From the NCBI GenBank assembly GCA_951812925.1, contig OX638369.1, forward strand, positions 15,963,329 through 16,027,328: DNA of 64,000 bases, in the 5' to 3' direction. A program made the position numbers and the translations under genes. This DNA comes from Calliopum simillimum. Lineage: Eukaryota > Arthropoda > Insecta > Diptera > Lauxaniidae. How positions within the stretch are numbered: the stretch's first letter is position 1; every line of letters begins with the position of its first letter. The notes beneath the pieces are model-generated. The model was not told the origin of the DNA. It saw nothing but the letters and a program-made list of their open reading frames with translations, and ran no database searches. This document shows positions 44,356 to 55,556 of this stretch, in pieces.

Positions 44356-46320
44356 TATTCTTATATCTTCTCTTATAAATCTCATATCTCACGTAAATTT
44401 CACCTGATTTCTATTGTAAACACTACGTTTGAAAACTCTTGAATTCGTCTTTATAGTCTATTCAAAATTCAAGGTATATTTTGAAATTTTAATTTAAAAA
44501 ATCACTTGAATTTAAAATTAAATGTTTCGTTTTTTTTTAACAAATAGCGCCTTCTAGCGGACAAACTATTAGCTGTAGAAAGATGATCACCAGGAAGAAA
44601 ATATAGCGGAGTATATTTCTCGCAATTTTTGAAGCAATATAACTTTGTGAGGGCGGTTAATGAGTTGATTTAAATTGGAAAAAGATCAATATAATCAGTC
44701 GAAGGGTAAATTTTTTGTACAAATAAAGAAATGAATTTGAGTTGCAAAAGTTCTAATTTGATTTTCAAAGTGATGAATATGATATGAAAAAGGCTTAACT
44801 TGAAGCTAAGAATCTGTATGAAATATAGAACAGTTTTTTTATTCAGTTAAAATCAATTTCGTTAACAGTATAAGCTCCATTTTTGCAGTTCGTAACACAA
44901 TTTTGCACGCTCAAGTTATGTATTTCTTGCAGCAATACACCACCCTAGCACCCTAATTGAGAGGACCATCCCTAATATTATTGCGTGTGTTCTTAAGTTG
45001 TATGGAAAACAGTCAATGCTCAAAGTTATGCGCTTGCCATCAAAACCACAATCAACTGCTGCTCTGAATTTTCATTTCGAATACCGCGCTTCTGTTGTTC
45101 CATTGGTGTGGTGATTGTGGCACAACTGTTGGTCCATAGTTATTGCTGGTGTTCACCGCCCTCCCCACTTCCACCCCCCTTGAACTTCTACTGTTACTTT
45201 AGTCATAGTTGCAATATCAATATGAAGTGGTCACATTTGGTGCCATTTTATATTTTCCAAATTCACCACATTTTCTCTCTGTTAAAATTTGTTGCTGCTT
45301 TATTAGTGTTGTTGTTGGTAGCGTTACTGCTTCTGCCACTACCACTGTTGGTTTTATCCAAAAATTTTTAGAAAGCAATAAGGAAATTGGATATTTGAAT
45401 ACTTGCATGCCATCAGTTGATTTTTGTTTTTTTTATAGCCATTTTTATTTTTGTTGGGGTTGTTATATTGAAAATTTATTTGAAATGGGTTGGATTGAGT
45501 TGGGTGGAGAATGCTGCTAGAATGTTAGTATATGTGAATGTAAGTTGCCTTAAAGTTAAGCGAATTTTAAATTTTGTATCAACAGTTTAAGTCAAACCTT
45601 TTCCACATCATATCAAATGAAAATAAACTTTTCCAATCACCTTGTTCAACACCCTCTACATTTTGGAAAGTGTTTGGCGGATACAATATTTATCTGTATA
45701 CCAAGTTTCATAACGATATCTGGGGTAGTTGCAAAGATATATTATTTAAAGAGTATTACTTGTGAAGCTTATTTTGATTTGAAAAAGGTTTAATTTCATT
45801 CAGAAAAGGTTTAATTTGATTTGGAAAACATTAATATGATGTGCGAAAGGTTTAACTGAAAGTGGAAAACTTGTATTAATTCTCGAAATAAAAATTATAT
45901 ATTTATCATTCAAGAGCAAATATATTTATGCGTGGCAAAAGTAATGCCATAATGTAAATTGGCTAGAATTTCGTTATATGTTAATGGAAAAGTTCGGTTT
46001 TGATTTCAAGAAAAAAGCTTGCATAAAAGTGTAGAAATCAAAGCATAATTTATAAGCTTCAAAATGATGTATGATTCAAGATGGGATTCGGTCGTTAGAG
46101 TTTTTGGCTTTTGAGCGGCCGTAAAAGGAAAAACTGTTTGTTTACTCAAGAGGAAGGCATCTTACGAAAAAAGTGTACCAGGCATGAAATGCTTAGAATC
46201 GTCCAAGAAATATGTGTGAATTGGAATTTGGAATTTTTTTATACTTTTTTTTTTTGAATAATTTTTGAAAAATTTTTATTTTTTGAAAATTATTTATTTT
46301 TTTAAAAATTTTTTTAAAAA
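44356..46320. other. No supported gene; low-complexity and minor repeat motifs
   Basis: 'tttgatttggaaaa.attaatatgatgtgcgaaaggttt' at about 45815 and a variant at about 44665-44810 recur from 35690. GTT-rich DNA near 45300-45340 makes apparent Leu/Val-rich frames. No protein family is recognised. Confidence 0.4.
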
Positions 46321-46445
46321 TTATTCAACGGAAAACCCCAAACTTTCCCGGAAAATCTCAAAAAACCTTTTTTTATGGCGGTGCCATGACATAATCCCCA
46401 TTTCGTAAATGGTTGTTTTGTCCGCAAATTATGCGGACTAAATCC

Positions 46446-48552
46446 TGTAACGAACTCCGGTTTCCCCGGTTTTATAGCTGGGATATACTCAGCCTTTCCA
46501 AGATTCAAGGTCCGTTTCAAGATAGAAGAGAGTTAGTTTCGTGTTTTAATTATTATATTTTATTGGTGGTTTTGACCAGGTTTTATAAATTTACAATTCA
46601 AGTTTTATTACAATATTAGTTTTCTTACTTTCAGCTTTATATAATTCAATTTTATTCTTAACAATGTACAAAATAAACTTAGTAATAATTATTTAATTAT
46701 TCAGATGATTAAGCGTTATATAATTCAATTCAATTTGTAAATATAATAATAATCCAGGCTTGGTTCTTCTGGCGGAGTGATTCAAGAAGTATCTGATTCC
46801 CAGGGGCGATCTGGGACAAGAGAGCGAGAGGTAGAAATTGGTTTCGATGTTCGCGGTTAACGTATACTAAGAATATAGACGAGTTCGTTGAATAGCTTAG
46901 TTAAAGAATTATTGTATTATGTATTGTAGAATGTCCGAGTTGGGACATGAGAATATTAGACTGTCGACCAACAAGTCTGAGGTCTAATAAAAGACTAGGG
47001 CGATCTGGGGCAAGAGAAAGCAAGCGAAGTAGAATGTCCGAGTTGGGACACGGGAGTATTAGACTGTCGACCAACAAGTCTGAGGTCTAATAAAAAAACT
47101 AGGGCGATTTGGGACAAAAGAAAGCAAGTGCAGTAGAATGTCCGAGTTGGGACACGGGAGTATTAGATTGTCGACCAACAAGTCTGAGATCTAATAAAAG
47201 CCGAGGGCGATCTGGGACAGCAGAAATCAAGCGAAGTAGAATGTCCGAGTTGGGACACGGCAGTATTAGACTGTCGACCAACAAGTCTGAGGTCTAATAT
47301 AAGACGAGGGCGATCTGGGACAAGAAAACTCAAGTGAAGTAAAACGTCCGAGTTGGGACACGAGAGTATTAAACTTGTCGACCAATAAGTCTGAGGTTTA
47401 ATAGAAGCCGAGGGCGATCTGGAACAAGGGAAATCAAGCGAAGCAAAACGTCCGAGTTGGGACACGAGAGTATTAAACTTGTCGACCAATAAGTCTGAGG
47501 TTTAATAAAAGCCGAGGGCGATCTGGGACAAGAGAAATCAATTTAAGTAAAACGTCCGAGTTTGGACACGAGAGTATTAAACTTGTCGACCAATAAGTCT
47601 GAGGTTTAATAAAAGCCGAGGGCGATCTGGGACAAGAGAAATCAGTTGAAGTAAAACGTCCGAGTTTGGACACAAGAGTATTAAACTGGTCGACCAACAA
47701 GTCTGAGGTTTAATAAAAGCCGAGGGCGATCTGGGACAAGAGAAATCAATTGAAGTAAAACGTCCGAGTTTGGACACAAGAGTATTAAACTGGTCGACCA
47801 ACAAGTCTGAGGTTTAATAAAAGCCGAGGGCGATCTGGGACAAGAGAAATCAGTTGAAGTAAAACGTCCGAGTTTGGACACAAGAGTATTAAACTGGTCG
47901 ACCAACAAGTCTGAGGTTTAATAAAAGCCGAGGGCGATCTGGGACAAGAGAAATCAAGCGAAGCAAAACGTCCGAGTTGGACACACGAGCGAAGTCAAGA
48001 GGAGGGAAAATTAGTTGATCGACGAAAATGTCTGAACAACTAACGAGAGTACAGCGTGTAGCTATCAAGAGCGGTTAGCCGATCGACGAAAATGTCTGAA
48101 CGCTAACGAGAGTGCAAGGTAGGCTGTGAAATCACTGCCAGAGCTCTTGCTCCTGTGGCTGCTCAAGCCAGACTGATTTTGTATGGCCAGCAAACTGCTA
48201 TTTATATCAAAAAAATGTATAGCGGCTACCAACAATTTCATTTCTGGCACGTGTTGTATGCATGATCTGCATTCCGATGTTTTGTTGTTGCTTGTTGTTT
48301 TCCAAAATTCTACACATGGTTAGCGGTGGCTGCTGCAGCATTGTTGTTGGTTGTTTATCCAATTCTCGTACACGTGGCTGCCGTAGAGTTGTTGCTGACT
48401 TTCTTCTGATTTTTTACATGTGATGCTGGCATGATCGCGTGATTGCTTTGCTGTTGGTTTCTATGAATATGTTTTATTATTATATGTAAATATGAATATG
48501 AAAAAAAATGTTAGGATTAATATTTTTTTTGAGGAAAATATTGATCCTTACA
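46446..48552 (-). repeat. 3' LTR of the gypsy element (2,107 bp)
   Basis: It spans TGTAACG to CCTTACA on the plus strand and is almost identical to 52863-55072. It contains a ~104 bp minisatellite (46925-48000), two further 'gatcgacgaaaatgtctgaa' units (48017 and 48080) and a unique 3' portion with TTG-rich DNA. It is one minisatellite unit shorter than the other LTR. Confidence 0.95.
46925..48000. repeat. ~104 bp minisatellite inside the 3' LTR, about 10 units
   Basis: Units begin 'gtccgagttgggacac' near 46930, 47034, 47138, 47240, 47344, 47448, 47552, 47656, 47760 and 47864, with a partial one near 47968. Each carries 'gtcgaccaa(c/t)aagtctgagg' and 'gagggcgatctgggacaaga'. Two subfamilies are visible: 'gaatgtccg...ttagac' units on the left and 'aaacgtccg...ttaaac' units on the right. 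Antisense frames of about 75 residues here are repeat artefacts. Confidence 0.95.
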
Positions 48553-48564
48553 TCCCCCTCCTAC
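48553..48564 (-). other. Polypurine tract
   Basis: On the minus strand the sequence GTAGGAGGGGGA lies immediately before the 3' LTR. This is the expected place and composition for the primer of plus-strand DNA synthesis. Confidence 0.85.
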
Positions 48565-48586
48565 TTAGGGGAATGAAACTGCACGG

Positions 48587-49110
48587 TTACTTCCGATATG
48601 CAGATTCGTGATATGGCTTTACCTCACCGATATAGACTGTCCGGACGTGAGAGTCACCTTCTTTCCGTACCTGGAGAATTACGGGGGAAGCATAGGCTAC
48701 AACTTGATATGGCCCGTCGAACTTTGGGGCTAATTTTGCTGCAAAATTATCAGCTGCCTTGGATAGATGATGCTGCTTCAGCCATACTTTTTCGCCTATT
48801 TTTGGGGACCACGATCTCTTCCTCAGGTTATAGTGCTTTGCCTGATCTTGAGCTGCTCTTTCCATATTTCTCCTGACAATGAGGAAAACATCTTTTAATG
48901 TAGTTTCTTTTTCTTGCGGAGTTTGCGGTTGTCTGCCTGTTCCGAGTGTTACTTCGTCGAAAAGAGTACCGGGAAGTCTTGGTTCCCTTCCTTGTATCAG
49001 AAACGCAGGACTGAAACCAGTAGAGGCCGCGATTGAAGTATTGAAGGCGAGGGATATCTCCGGGAGATGTTCGTCCCAGGATTTTGTGATGGCCCGGTAT
49101 ACTGTGCTAT
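48587..49110 (-). pseudogene. pol, integrase C-terminal part (separate frame)
   Basis: After a frameshift near 49110 the integrase reading resumes in another frame ('SWDEHLPEISLAFNTSI', 'GFSPAFLIQGREPRLP') and runs to the stop at 48587. The last part has 'NLRKRSWSPKIGEKVWLKQH', 'LAPKFDGPYQV' and 'VYIGEVKPYH'. This is the GPY/F-type C-terminal module common in Ty3/gypsy integrases. Restoring one net base would make it continuous with the upstream fragment, so the break is probably a simple indel. Confidence 0.85.
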
Positions 49111-50757
49111 AATGGTTTTTATTGTTCTGTTGACTCTTTCTGTTGGGTTTTCTTGGGGTGTATAGGGTGCGGTGAATTGTTGCCGTACTCCTAAGGTGGA
49201 TAGATATTTCCGGAACTCTTTACTCGTAAATTGAACGCCGTTGTCAGTCACCAGGACTTTTGGCACGCCAAATCGTGCTATGATGCGTTCCCTGAATGCC
49301 TTTTTAAGGCTGGCGCTGGTTGTTTTACGCAATGGCACGATTTCTGTCCACTTGGAAAATTTATCGAAAAATACCAGTAACATACTGTTGCCATGTGATG
49401 AGCGTGGAAGGGGTCCAATAAAATCCGCGCAGAGAATTGCCCAGGGCTCCTCTGCGATCTGGGATAACATTTTCCCGGCTGCCTTCTGCTGGCTTACTTT
49501 AAATTGTTGGCAATTTAAACATCCTCTCACGTAGCGTTTCACATCCCTAAACATGCCTGGCCAGTAGTACTTATTTGCCACTCTAGCGAGGGTTTTATGG
49601 GTTCCCATGTGACCTGCTCCTGGCTGGTCATGATTTTCTTTCAGTACTCTATCCCTCAGATAGGATGGGAAACACAGTTTCCAAGATATACAGCCCTCGT
49701 CTTCAGTGGGGTGTGAAATGTGGCGATATAGTTGATCATTTTCGATGGTGTATTCTGGGGACTTGCTTGGTTCTGTTTTCACGTCGTTGAGTTTTTTCTC
49801 CCACCATGAGCATCGTGGGGTTGCCTGTTGGTTTGTTGTAATTTGTCCTAGAGTTTCAACTGGTTCTCGAGATAAGGCGTCGGCTAATACGTTGAGTTTT
49901 CCCTTGCGATATTGTACTTCAAAGTTGAACTGCTGCAGCTCAAGGGCCCATCGTGCAATCCTTCCAGATGGACTTTCTATCGAGTTCAGCCATTTCAAAG
50001 ATAGGTGGTCGGTGATAACGATAAATTTATATCCTTCTAAATAAGGGCGCATTTTACGAATGCCCCAAATTATGGCCAGGCATTCTTTTTCCGTGGCTGA
50101 ATAATTGGCTTCGGCTCCGTTAAGGCGTCTGCTTGCATAGGCTATGACTCGTTCTGCACCATCGATTTGCTGCGTTAATACGGCACCCAGCCCATAATCG
50201 CTGGCATCAGTCTGTAGTACAAATGTCTTTGTGAAATCTGGGCAGGCTAAGACAGAGGCCTCTGTTAACTTTTGTTTCAGTTCTTTGAAGGCTTCCTCTT
50301 GTTCGGTACTCCACGTCCATCGTTTTCCTTTCTTAAGTAGTGCCGTTAAGGGTAGTACCACTTTTGCGAATTCAGGAACAAATCGCCGATACCACGATGC
50401 AATTCCTAGGCAACGGCGCAACTCACGCAAATTGGTGGGTGATTTTAACTGCTGTATAGCGGCAATCTTTTCTGGATCGGTGTGGATGCCGTGATTGGTA
50501 ACCAGGTGGCCAAGGTATTTTATTTCTTTCTTAAAGAATTCACATTTCTCTGTGTTAATCCTTAGATTCGCTTTTCTTAAGCGTGAGAGTACTTTTCGTA
50601 AGTTTGTTTTGTGTTCTTCGAGTGTTCTTCCTGTTACAATGATGTCGTCTAGATATGCAAAAGTATATGGTTCCATATCTGGCCCTATCACTTGGTCGAA
50701 AGGTTGCTGGGGCTGAATGTAGCCCAAATGGCATGACTCGCCACTGAAAAAGTCCAC
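48997..50757 (-). pseudogene. pol, RT (YLDD) to integrase core, frameshifted at both ends
   Basis: The order is RT catalytic 'YLDD' near residue 35, 'YLGHLVTNHGI', RNase H 'LQTDASDYGLGAVLTQ' near 187, and an integrase HHCC zinc module near 373-415 ('GHMGTHKTL', 'CLNCQQFK'). The integrase core follows with 'CADFIGPLP', 'VTDNGVQFTS' and 'PQENPTERVNR', supplying the three catalytic acids. The frame joins the protease/RT frame through an indel near 50715, just before the YLDD motif, and the C-terminal frame near 49110. Apart from the two shifts the sequence looks intact. Confidence 0.95.
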
Positions 50758-51814
50758 GTCCAGGAACAGTGAAAGCGGTATACGGTTTACTTTCCGGGCT
50801 CATAGGAATTTGCCAATAGCCATTTTTCAAATCAATGCTGCTGATGTATTCTGCGTCTCGAAGACGATCCAGAATATGACCTATGCGGGGTAGTGGGTAT
50901 GCATCTGGGACAGATTTAGCATTGAGCTGCCGATAGTCCACGCATAGCCTCCATTTTCCATTTTTCTTTTTGACAAGTACTATGGGCGCACTGTGAGGGC
51001 TGTGTGATGGTTCGATGTTACCCTGGCTCAGTAATTCATCGATTTCTTTGTCGATTATTTCTTGCATCGCAGGATTTCTGGGGAAGTATCTTTGCTTTAT
51101 TGGATGTTCGTCACGCATTATAATTTTGTGTGCTGTAATGTTTGAAGTTCCCCGTATGTTTTCAAATTTTGGTAGCTCTTCTTTCAGAAACTGATCTATC
51201 TGTTCCTCTTCGGTGGGTTTATTTACACGCATGGTGGTGACTAGCGGTGGTCGCGTTGTGGTGTTGCCTGAGTCCCAAAGGGTGACTTTTTTATCGCCTA
51301 TCGTGATCGTGGTGTTCATTTGCGTTAAATAATCCATTCCAAGGATTAAGTCATCTATGGCGTCTGCCAGTATGAGGAGTTTTACTTTGCATGTGTTGTT
51401 GCCTAATGTAATATTTGTTTCTAGCGTTTGTTGAATTGTTTTGGTGGTTCCATCGGCGAGTTGTATGGTAACGTCAGTGTTGGCGATGTTGTCTCTGGTT
51501 GCTAATTTTCTTGCCAGGTTTATCTGGATAAAACTTCTAGTGGCTCCTGTATCGATGGTTGCCATTACATGTGTATTTTCCAAGATGACAGGCGCTAGGA
51601 TGTGGTTGTCTTCAATGATTAATGGCGCTGCACTGGCCGAGGGGCCGCTGGTTCGACTGGCCCCGACTGCCCTCGGTCCTGGCGGCGGCCCACGTCGTTT
51701 CCCGAATTTTGTCTGCAGCATTCGTACGTTCTGAGGCCTCTGCGTCCGCACTCCCAGCAGAACAATATTTGCGGATTTCGACACTCTCGAGATAGATGAC
51801 CCTGCTGTCCACAA
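50700..51814 (-). pseudogene. pol, protease and N-terminal reverse transcriptase
   Basis: The protease active site 'DTGA' is at residues 88-91, with 'LADG' and 'LILGMDYL' downstream as in retropepsins. The RT part has 'HSAPIVLVKKKNGKWRLCVD', 'SSIDLKNGYWQI', 'PESKPYTAFTV' and 'VMPFGLHSAPATF'. After 'PATF' the frame is lost by an indel near 50715. This frame lies -1 relative to gag and overlaps its 3' end, so pol was probably expressed by -1 ribosomal frameshifting. Confidence 0.95.
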
Positions 51815-52755
51815 CGTCTACAGGCGCCGCGGGGGTTGATCGGCTCATCATTAATTTCGTTGGCAGCTCGGTGTCGTTCCATTCTTGGTGTTTGTCTTGT
51901 AGTGTGTTGGTTTCGTCGAGACTGAATATCCTCAAAATCTCCGCTGAGTTTTATAAGTTCGTCCAAGGTTTCGAAGTCTCTTCGCCGTATGTAAAATTGA
52001 TAATCCTCATGACAATTGCGATAAATTCGTTCTAGTTTTTGTTTTGGAGTGAGTTGTGAGTGTCGCATTAAGTTTTGCAATTGTATTACGTAGTCCTTAA
52101 ATTTTTCACTGCTTTGCTGCGTTCGTTGGCGTATCTCGTCCTCTAAATTTTCTATGAAACGCGGTGGCAGGAAAAATGCAAGGAAATCAGCTCTGAAGTC
52201 TTCCCATTCGCTCCACTGTCTATTGTTGTTGCGAAACCATATCAACGCTTTGTCCTTCAGCAATTCAGGCATAGCTTTTGGTAGCAAATCTCTGTTGAGG
52301 CCATAGGTGTCGGTGAGTTCTTCCACTCTTTCGATGAAGTTCATTGGATCCCTACCACCATCGTATTTTAGGGACCATTTGCGCACCTGGTCAATCATAG
52401 CAGGATAATTAGCTTGAAGGAACGTAAGCGTATTCTGGTGTGGACTAAGAAGAGGAGCTGTTGGTACTGTAAATGATGGCTGTGATGTGCTAGTAGTGGC
52501 TATGTCCAGTGTTTGTGGTTTTTGCTGCAGTGGAGTGGGTGTGATGCTGCGTGCGTGTTTGGTTTCTAATTCTTGAAGTCGTTCAATGTGTTCTTGGGTG
52601 TGTTCTTCTTCCGAAATGAAGTTGGCTAAGCGTTTCCTTAATTCATCGACGGTACCGGTGCTGGTGAGTCCAAATTCGGCGGTGTATGTTTCTAGGTCTT
52701 CCTTCCGCAAGGAATAAACCCATGTGCAGCGTAAGGTTGTTTTAATTTTTGTCAT
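51619..52755 (-). CDS. gag: gag polyprotein of the gypsy element
   Basis: This would encode the structural protein that packages element RNA. The 378-residue frame is uninterrupted and begins with ATG about 100 bases after the PBS. Residues 15-48 resemble a SAP motif ('LRKEDLETYTAEFGL', 'DELRKRLANFI'). The central part ('WSLKYDGGRDPMNFIERVEE', 'LLKDKALIWFRNN', 'EKFKDYVIQLQNLMR') is capsid-like. There is a CCHC knuckle at about 312-325 (CX2CX4HX4C). A second at about 333 has Leu instead of His, so it is probably a degenerate knuckle. The frame ends at 51619, overlapping the pol frame. Confidence 0.9.
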   Translation of the reverse strand: MTKIKTTLRCTWVYSLRKEDLETYTAEFGLTSTGTVDELRKRLANFISEEEHTQEHIERLQELETKHARSITPTPLQQKPQTLDIATTSTSQPSFTVPTAPLLSPHQNTLTFLQANYPAMIDQVRKWSLKYDGGRDPMNFIERVEELTDTYGLNRDLLPKAMPELLKDKALIWFRNNNRQWSEWEDFRADFLAFFLPPRFIENLEDEIRQRTQQSSEKFKDYVIQLQNLMRHSQLTPKQKLERIYRNCHEDYQFYIRRRDFETLDELIKLSGDFEDIQSRRNQHTTRQTPRMERHRAANEINDEPINPRGACRRCGQQGHLSRECRNPQILFCWECGRRGLRTYECCRQNSGNDVGRRQDRGQSGPVEPAAPRPVQRH

Positions 52756-52842
52756 TGTACTGGTGATTTTATTTTATAGTTTTGTTTTTTTTTTTTTATT
52801 TTAATTTACTCTCTTCTATATTTGTTTGTTTGAACCACTAGG

Positions 52843-52860
52843 GTCCCTGCTCGGGCGCCA
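52843..52860 (-). other. Primer-binding site, tRNA-Lys type
   Basis: On the minus strand, two bases after the 5' LTR, the sequence is TGGCGCCCGAGCAGGGAC. It matches the 3' end of tRNA-Lys as used by several retroelements, apart from one position. It would prime minus-strand DNA synthesis. Confidence 0.85.
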
Positions 52861-52862
52861 CT

Positions 52863-55072
52863 TGTAACGAACTCCGGTTTCCCCGGTTTTATAGCTGGGA
52901 TATACTCAGCCTTTCCAAGATTCAAGGTCCGTTTCAAGATAGAAGAGAGTTAGTTTCATGTTTTAATTATTATATTTTATTGGTGGTTTTGACCAGGTTT
53001 TATAAATTTACAATTCAAGTTTTATTACAATATTAGTTTTCTTACTTTCAGCTTTATATAATTCAATTTTATTCTTAACAATGTACAAAATAAACTTAGT
53101 AATAATTATTTAATTATTCAGATGATTAAGCGTTATATAATTCAATTCAATTTGTAAATATAATAATAATCCAGGCTTGGTTCTTCTGGCGGAGTGATTC
53201 AAGAAGTATCTGATTCCCAGGGGCGATCTGGGACAAGAGAGCGAGAGGTAGAAATTGGTTTCGATGTTCGCGGTTAACGTATACTAAGAATATAGACGAG
53301 TTCGTTGAATAGCTTAGTTAAAGAATTATTGTATTATGTATTGTAGAATGTCCGAGTTGGGACATGAGAATATTAGACTGTCGACCAACAAGTCTGAGGT
53401 CTAATAAAAGACTAGGGCGATCTGGGGCAAGACAAAGCAAGCGAAGTAGAATGTCCGAGTTGGGACACGGGAGTATTAGACTGTCGACCAACAAGTCTGA
53501 GGTCTAATAAAAAAACTAGGGCGATTTGGGACAAAAGAAAGCAAGTGCAGTAGAATGTCCGAGTTGGGACACGGGAGTATTAGATTGTCGACCAACAAGT
53601 CTGAGATCTAATAAAAGACTAGGGCGATCTAGGACAAGAGAAAGCAAGTGCGGTAGAATGTCCGAGTTGGGACACGGGAGTATTAGATTGTCGACCAACA
53701 AGTCTGAGATCTAATAAAAGCCGAGGGCGATCTGGGACAGCAGAAATCAAGCGAAGTAGAATGTCCGAGTTGGGACACGGCAGTATTAGACTGTCGACCA
53801 ACAAGTCTGAGGTCTAATATAAGACGAGGGCGATCTGGGACAAGAAAACTCAAGTGAAGTAAAACGTCCGAGTTGGGACACGAGAGTATTAAACTTGTCG
53901 ACCAATAAGTCTGAGGTTTAATAGAAGCCGAGGGCGATCTGGAACAAGGGAAATCAAGCGAAGCAAAACGTCCGAGTTGGGACACGAGAGTATTAAACTT
54001 GTCGACCAATAAGTCTGAGGTTTAATAAAAGCCGAGGGCGATCTGGGACAAGAGAAATCAATTTAAGTAAAACGTCCGAGTTTGGACACGAGAGTATTAA
54101 ACTTGTCGACCAATAAGTCTGAGGTTTAATAAAAGCCGAGGGCGATCTGGGACAAGAGAAATCAGTTGAAGTAAAACGTCCGAGTTTGGACACAAGAGTA
54201 TTAAACTGGTCGACCAACAAGTCTGAGGTTTAATAAAAGCCGAGGGCGATCTGGGACAAGAGAAATCAATTGAAGTAAAACGTCCGAGTTTGGACACAAG
54301 AGTATTAAACTGGTCGACCAACAAGTCTGAGGTTTAATAAAAGCCGAGGGCGATCTGGGACAAGAGAAATCAGTTGAAGTAAAACGTCCGAGTTTGGACA
54401 CAAGAGTATTAAACTGGTCGACCAACAAGTCTGAGGTTTAATAAAAGCCGAGGGCGATCTGGGACAAGAGAAATCAAGCGAAGCAAAACGTCCGAGTTGG
54501 ACACACGAGCGAAGTCAAGAGGAGGGAAAATTAGTTGATCGACGAAAATGTCTGAACAACTAACGAGAGTACAGCGTGTAGCTATCAAGAGCGGTTAGCC
54601 GATCGACGAAAATGTCTGAACGCTAACGAGAGTGCAAGGTAGGCTGTGAAATCACTGCCAGAGCTCTTGCTCCTGTGGCTGCTCAAGCCAGACTGATTTT
54701 GTATGGCCAGCAAACTGCTATTTATATCAAAAAAATGTATAGCGGCTACCAACAATTTCATTTCTGGCACGTGTTGTATGCATGATCTGCATTCCGATGT
54801 TTTGTTGTTGCTTGTTGTTTTCCAAAATTCTACACATGGTTAGCGGTGGCTGCTGCAGCATTGTTGTTGGTTGTTTATCCAATTCTCGTACACGTGGCTG
54901 CCGTAGAGTTGTTGCTGACTTTCTTCTGATTTTTTACATGTGATGCTGGCATGATCGCGTGATTGCTTTGCTGTTGGTTTCTATGAATATGTTTTATTAT
55001 TATATGTAAATATGAATATGAAAAAAAATGTTAGGATTAATATTTTTTTTGAGGAAAATATTGATCCTTACA
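52863..55072 (-). repeat. 5' LTR of the gypsy element (2,210 bp)
   Basis: It is nearly identical to 46446-48552 but 103 bp longer. The extra length is one minisatellite unit at about 53607-53710 ('ctaggacaagagaaagcaag' variant). A few base differences are visible, for example G/A near 46532 versus 52955. The promoter for element transcription should lie here, but I cannot point to a TATA box. Confidence 0.95.
53343..54520. repeat. ~104 bp minisatellite inside the 5' LTR, about 11 units
   Basis: This is the counterpart of 46925-48000 with one more unit of the 'gaatgtccg...ttagat' subfamily. Otherwise the unit order and variants are the same in both LTRs. Confidence 0.95.
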
Positions 55073-55556
55073 ATCCCCATTTACGAAATGGGGACTATGT
55101 CCGAAAGTTTTTCGCGGATCAGTCTATAATATATCCAACAAATAATCTCCAGAAAAAACGGACACAATCCCCATAGCGAAATTTCCTAACGCCTTATTTT
55201 GTTATTGACAATAGCGGCAGCTCATGATTTAAAACTCCCAAAAATCCAACACCGGCTTCGCGGCGGCGTTCGGATAGGGATCAGTCTATAATATCCAACA
55301 CTTATACCTTTATACATTTTTTAAATGGATAATTGCAAAAATTTTGTTCAATCTAAATTAAATTTGTCGGACTATGCCCTCATGGGGATTATGCCCAAAA
55401 AATTTGCGGACATAACCCCTAATACCAAAATGGGGATTATGACCCACTTCGTAAATGGAAATTATGTCCGGTAACCATTATGTCATGGCACCGCTATAAA
55501 AAAAGGTTTTTTGGGATTTTCTGGGAAAGTTTGGAGTTTTTCGGAAAACACTTTTC

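Larger units (their letters stand above)
46446..55072 (-). mobile_element. Complete Ty3/gypsy-type LTR retrotransposon with long LTRs
   Basis: Two LTRs (46446-48552 and 52863-55072) start TGT and end ACA and flank gag-pol on the minus strand. ATCC lies just outside both (46442-46445 and 55073-55076), a 4 bp target duplication. The primer-binding site (52843-52860) matches the tRNA-Lys type, and a purine tract sits next to the 3' LTR. The 2.1-2.2 kb LTRs, Lys PBS and absence of an env-like frame recall Osvaldo/Ulysses elements of Drosophila from memory. The LTRs differ by few substitutions and one repeat unit, so insertion was recent. Confidence 0.95.
46322..55556. mobile_element. Inverted-repeat element that hosts the gypsy insertion
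   Basis: The left arm (46325-46400: 'ccaaactttcccggaaaatc', 'caaaaaacctttttttatgg', 'cggtgccatgacataat') is the reverse complement of the right arm (55470-55550: 'attatgtcatggcaccgcta', 'aggttttttgggattttctg', 'ggaaagtttgg'). Removing the LTR element (46446-55072) and one ATCC leaves about 600 bp with TIRs near 90 bp. Both flanks share 'aatccccatttcgtaaatgg'-type words. A related 'gggattttccggg' motif continues at 55665-55710. Confidence 0.75.

Noticed and set aside
45108..45520. Overlapping Leu/Val-rich frames as membrane proteins
   Set aside because: Hydrophobicity follows from T-rich and GTT-rich DNA on that strand.
48598..52035. Plus-strand frames of 70-100 residues across the gypsy internal region
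   Set aside because: They are shadows of gag-pol, which is clearly coded on the minus strand.
46925..54520. Regular ~104 bp repeats that could suggest a CRISPR array or a repeat protein (75-108 residue frames)
   Set aside because: The units are continuous minisatellite copies with no unique spacers, lie inside LTRs, and the frames are shifted copies of the same repeat.
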